From contig JAHEFN010000148.1 of NCBI GenBank assembly GCA_024640185.1, positions 1 through 6,266 on the forward strand: a DNA stretch of 6,266 bases, written 5' to 3'. Positions 5,381-6,266 of the stretch are shown piece after piece. The position numbers and the translations under genes were made by a program. Every line of letters starts with the position of its first letter. The first letter of the stretch is position 1. This DNA comes from Gemmatimonadota bacterium. GTDB taxonomy: Bacteria > Gemmatimonadota > Gemmatimonadetes > Gemmatimonadales > GWC2-71-9. Below the pieces are notes generated by a model, which was given only the letters and a program-made list of their open reading frames with translations, ran no database searches and had not been told where the DNA came from.

Positions 5381-5698
5381 TCAGCGACGCTCGCCCGGGC
5401 TCGCTGCGCCGCGCAACACCACACCGAGTCCACCGCCCACCATCCCGATCGCAATCACGACCATTGCTACGATGCCACCGGAGGTGAGGTACTCGAACGC
5501 CAGCACCGGCACCCCCACCAAGGCGCCGAGCGCCACTCCAAGACGTGGACGAAGCGACCCGATGATTGCCGCCGAGATGAGGACTGCGCCTACCGTCACC
5601 CCGGTGTCGTCCCAATTGGGTCGGGAGTCGAGGTATCCGATCGCGGAGCCGGCTACCAACGCGGCGGTGGCATGAATGGCGGGGAAGGCTGACTTCAC
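5381..5698 (-). CDS. Small multi-pass membrane protein of unknown function
   Basis: 105 residues, mostly hydrophobic. Likely membrane segments: about 9-23 (HATAALVAGSAIGYL), 34-50 (VTVGAVLISAAIIGSL), 53-70 (LGVALGALVGVPVLAFEY) and 75-96 (GIVAMVVIAIGMVGGGLGVVL). A conserved-looking polar loop, DSRPNWDDTGVTVG (24-37), joins the first two; similar small proteins with an NWDDTG-type loop occur in soil bacteria, but I know of no assigned function. The start is GTG at 5698 with GGAG 5 nt upstream; the overlapping ATG at 5700 is followed at once by a stop in its own frame. The C-terminal codons contain GC-rich inverted sequence (GCCCGGGC at 5393-5400). The gene is divergent from queC across a 154-bp region holding a heptamer array. 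Confidence 0.75.
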   Translation of the reverse strand: MKSAFPAIHATAALVAGSAIGYLDSRPNWDDTGVTVGAVLISAAIIGSLRPRLGVALGALVGVPVLAFEYLTSGGIVAMVVIAIGMVGGGLGVVLRGAASPGERR

Positions 5699-5772
5699 AT
5701 TGACTCCGGGAGTGGGCTGGCCGCGGGAAGACTATGGTGGGAGACCAGAGGGGGTAAGGGCAGCCTCGGATC

Positions 5773-5839
5773 CGATCTCCGATCTCCGATCTCCGGTCTC
5801 CGGTCTCCCGTCTCCGGTCTCCGGTCTCCGGTCTCCGTC
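5773..5839. repeat. Tandem heptamer array, CGRTCTC (minus strand GAGAYCG), 9 units plus a partial
   Basis: Nine contiguous 7-bp units: three CGATCTC (5773-5793), two CGGTCTC (5794-5807), one variant CCGTCTC (5808-5814), three CGGTCTC (5815-5835), then the partial unit CGTC. Variants are grouped rather than scattered, as expected from replication slippage. The array lies between the divergent membrane-protein gene and queC, ending 13 bp before the queC ATG. On the minus strand each unit provides GGAGA, a Shine-Dalgarno-like core. Because 7 is not a multiple of 3, copy changes would shift frame in any read-through translation; the array is most likely non-coding. Confidence 0.95.
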
Positions 5840-5841
5840 AA

Positions 5842-5847
5842 TATCTT
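5842..5847 (+). promoter_or_regulatory. Possible -10 element for a leaderless queC transcript
   Basis: TATCTT matches the TATAAT consensus at 4 of 6 positions and lies 5 bp before the queC ATG, so a transcript would start at or very near the A of the start codon. No Shine-Dalgarno sequence precedes the ATG, which agrees with leaderless translation. No -35 match exists at 17-18 bp spacing, where the heptamer array lies. The call is speculative. Confidence 0.3.
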
Positions 5848-5852
5848 TATGC

Positions 5853-6266
5853 ATGCCTCTCCCCCGCCCTGCCATCGTCCTCCTCTCCGGGGGGATGGAC
5901 TCCGCCACCACCCTCGCCGAGGCCCGCGCCGCCGGCTTCGCGGCCCACTGTCTCTCGTTCCGGTACGGCCAGCGGCACGCGGTGGAGCTCGATGCAGCCA
6001 GGGCGGTGGCCCGGGCGCTGGGGGCGACCTCGCACCGCATCGTGGAGATCGACCTGGCGGCGTTCGGGGGCTCGGCACTGACCGCCAACATCGAGGTCCC
6101 CAAGGACCGCAGCGCCGAGGAGATCGGCGACGGGGTGCCGGTGACATACGTGCCCGCACGGAACACCATCTTCCTGAGCTACGCGCTGGCCGCGGCGGAG
6201 GTCCTCGAGTCGGCGGACCTCTATATCGGGGTCAATGCGGTGGACTACTCCGGCTACCCCGACTGC
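5853..6266 (+). CDS. queC: 7-cyano-7-deazaguanine (preQ0) synthase QueC, N-terminal part (cut by right edge)
   Basis: QueC converts 7-carboxy-7-deazaguanine, ammonia and ATP to preQ0, the nitrile intermediate of queuosine tRNA modification and of other 7-deazapurines; it is cytosolic. The 138 codons visible carry the ATP-pyrophosphatase P-loop SGGMDS (12-17), YGQRH (38-42), VPARNTIFLS (100-109) and the family signature GVNAVDYSGYPDC (126-138). The C-terminal zinc-binding cysteines lie beyond the window. The ATG at 5853 places the P-loop at the normal distance from the N-terminus; the out-of-frame ATG at 5849 can be dismissed. No ribosome site is visible, and a heptamer array ends 13 bp upstream, so initiation may be leaderless. 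No preQ1 riboswitch is recognised. Other queuosine genes, if linked, would lie to the right. Confidence 0.97.
   Translation, partial: MPLPRPAIVLLSGGMDSATTLAEARAAGFAAHCLSFRYGQRHAVELDAARAVARALGATSHRIVEIDLAAFGGSALTANIEVPKDRSAEEIGDGVPVTYVPARNTIFLSYALAAAEVLESADLYIGVNAVDYSGYPDC

Noticed and set aside
5313..5385. Complete tRNA gene on the minus strand
   Set aside because: Aligning TTCGACT as the T-loop gives a mismatch in the T-stem, the acceptor does not lead correctly into CCA, and no D-arm, anticodon arm or 5' acceptor strand is found. The CCACCA end also matches the leader of paralogue 1, which is not a tRNA.
5058..5675. 205-codon plus-strand open frame opposite paralogue 2 and the membrane protein
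   Set aside because: Both minus-strand genes have signal peptide or membrane segments and ribosome sites; the antisense product is Pro/Thr/Arg-rich without a domain.
5695..6159. Minus-strand frames encoding ETGDRRPETGDR-type repeats
   Set aside because: The repeat peptide is only the translated heptamer array, and the rest lies antisense to unmistakable queC.

Overview
The window is GC-rich bacterial chromosome, densely coding and almost entirely on the minus strand. My best guess for the source is Gemmatimonadota or a similar soil or sediment lineage. This is an inference from three things: an ECF sigma factor fused translationally to a Ser/Thr kinase, secreted NTF2-like (lumazine-binding-like) proteins, and a CGGAGAC-type heptamer array in an intergenic region. 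Acidobacteriota or Planctomycetota cannot be excluded from this stretch alone.

Reading the minus strand from right to left: a small multi-pass membrane protein (5381-5698); two secreted NTF2/lumazine-binding-like paralogues (4860-5309 and 4167-4595) separated by a 264-bp gap; a two-CxxC zinc-ribbon protein (3794-4090); a small unidentified ORF (3456-3713) that overlaps by 4 bp the biotin-uptake gene bioY (2896-3459); a secreted serine hydrolase of the beta-lactamase/PBP-like family (1513-2697); an ECF sigma factor (784-1362); and the N-terminal 262 codons of a Ser/Thr protein kinase (1-787), which runs off the left edge and overlaps the sigma gene by 4 bp. On the plus strand, only the first 138 codons of queC (5853-6266) are clearly coding. 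This gene starts the divergent right-hand unit and is cut by the right edge.

Functionally this looks like several short, mostly unrelated transcription units rather than one pathway. The firm couplings are sigma factor-kinase (a probable signalling pair) and small ORF-bioY. GC-rich hairpins without a U-run sit about 25-31 nt beyond four minus-strand stops (5381, 4167, 2896, 1513) and probably mark unit boundaries.

The least explained parts are the heptamer array directly in front of an apparently leaderless queC, the tandem hairpins with a tRNA T-arm-like core before the second NTF2-like gene, a short plus-strand protein-like fragment at 4671-4853, and the unidentified ORF coupled to bioY. 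I see no CRISPR array, transposase, phage gene, rRNA or complete tRNA, and no clear new multi-gene system.
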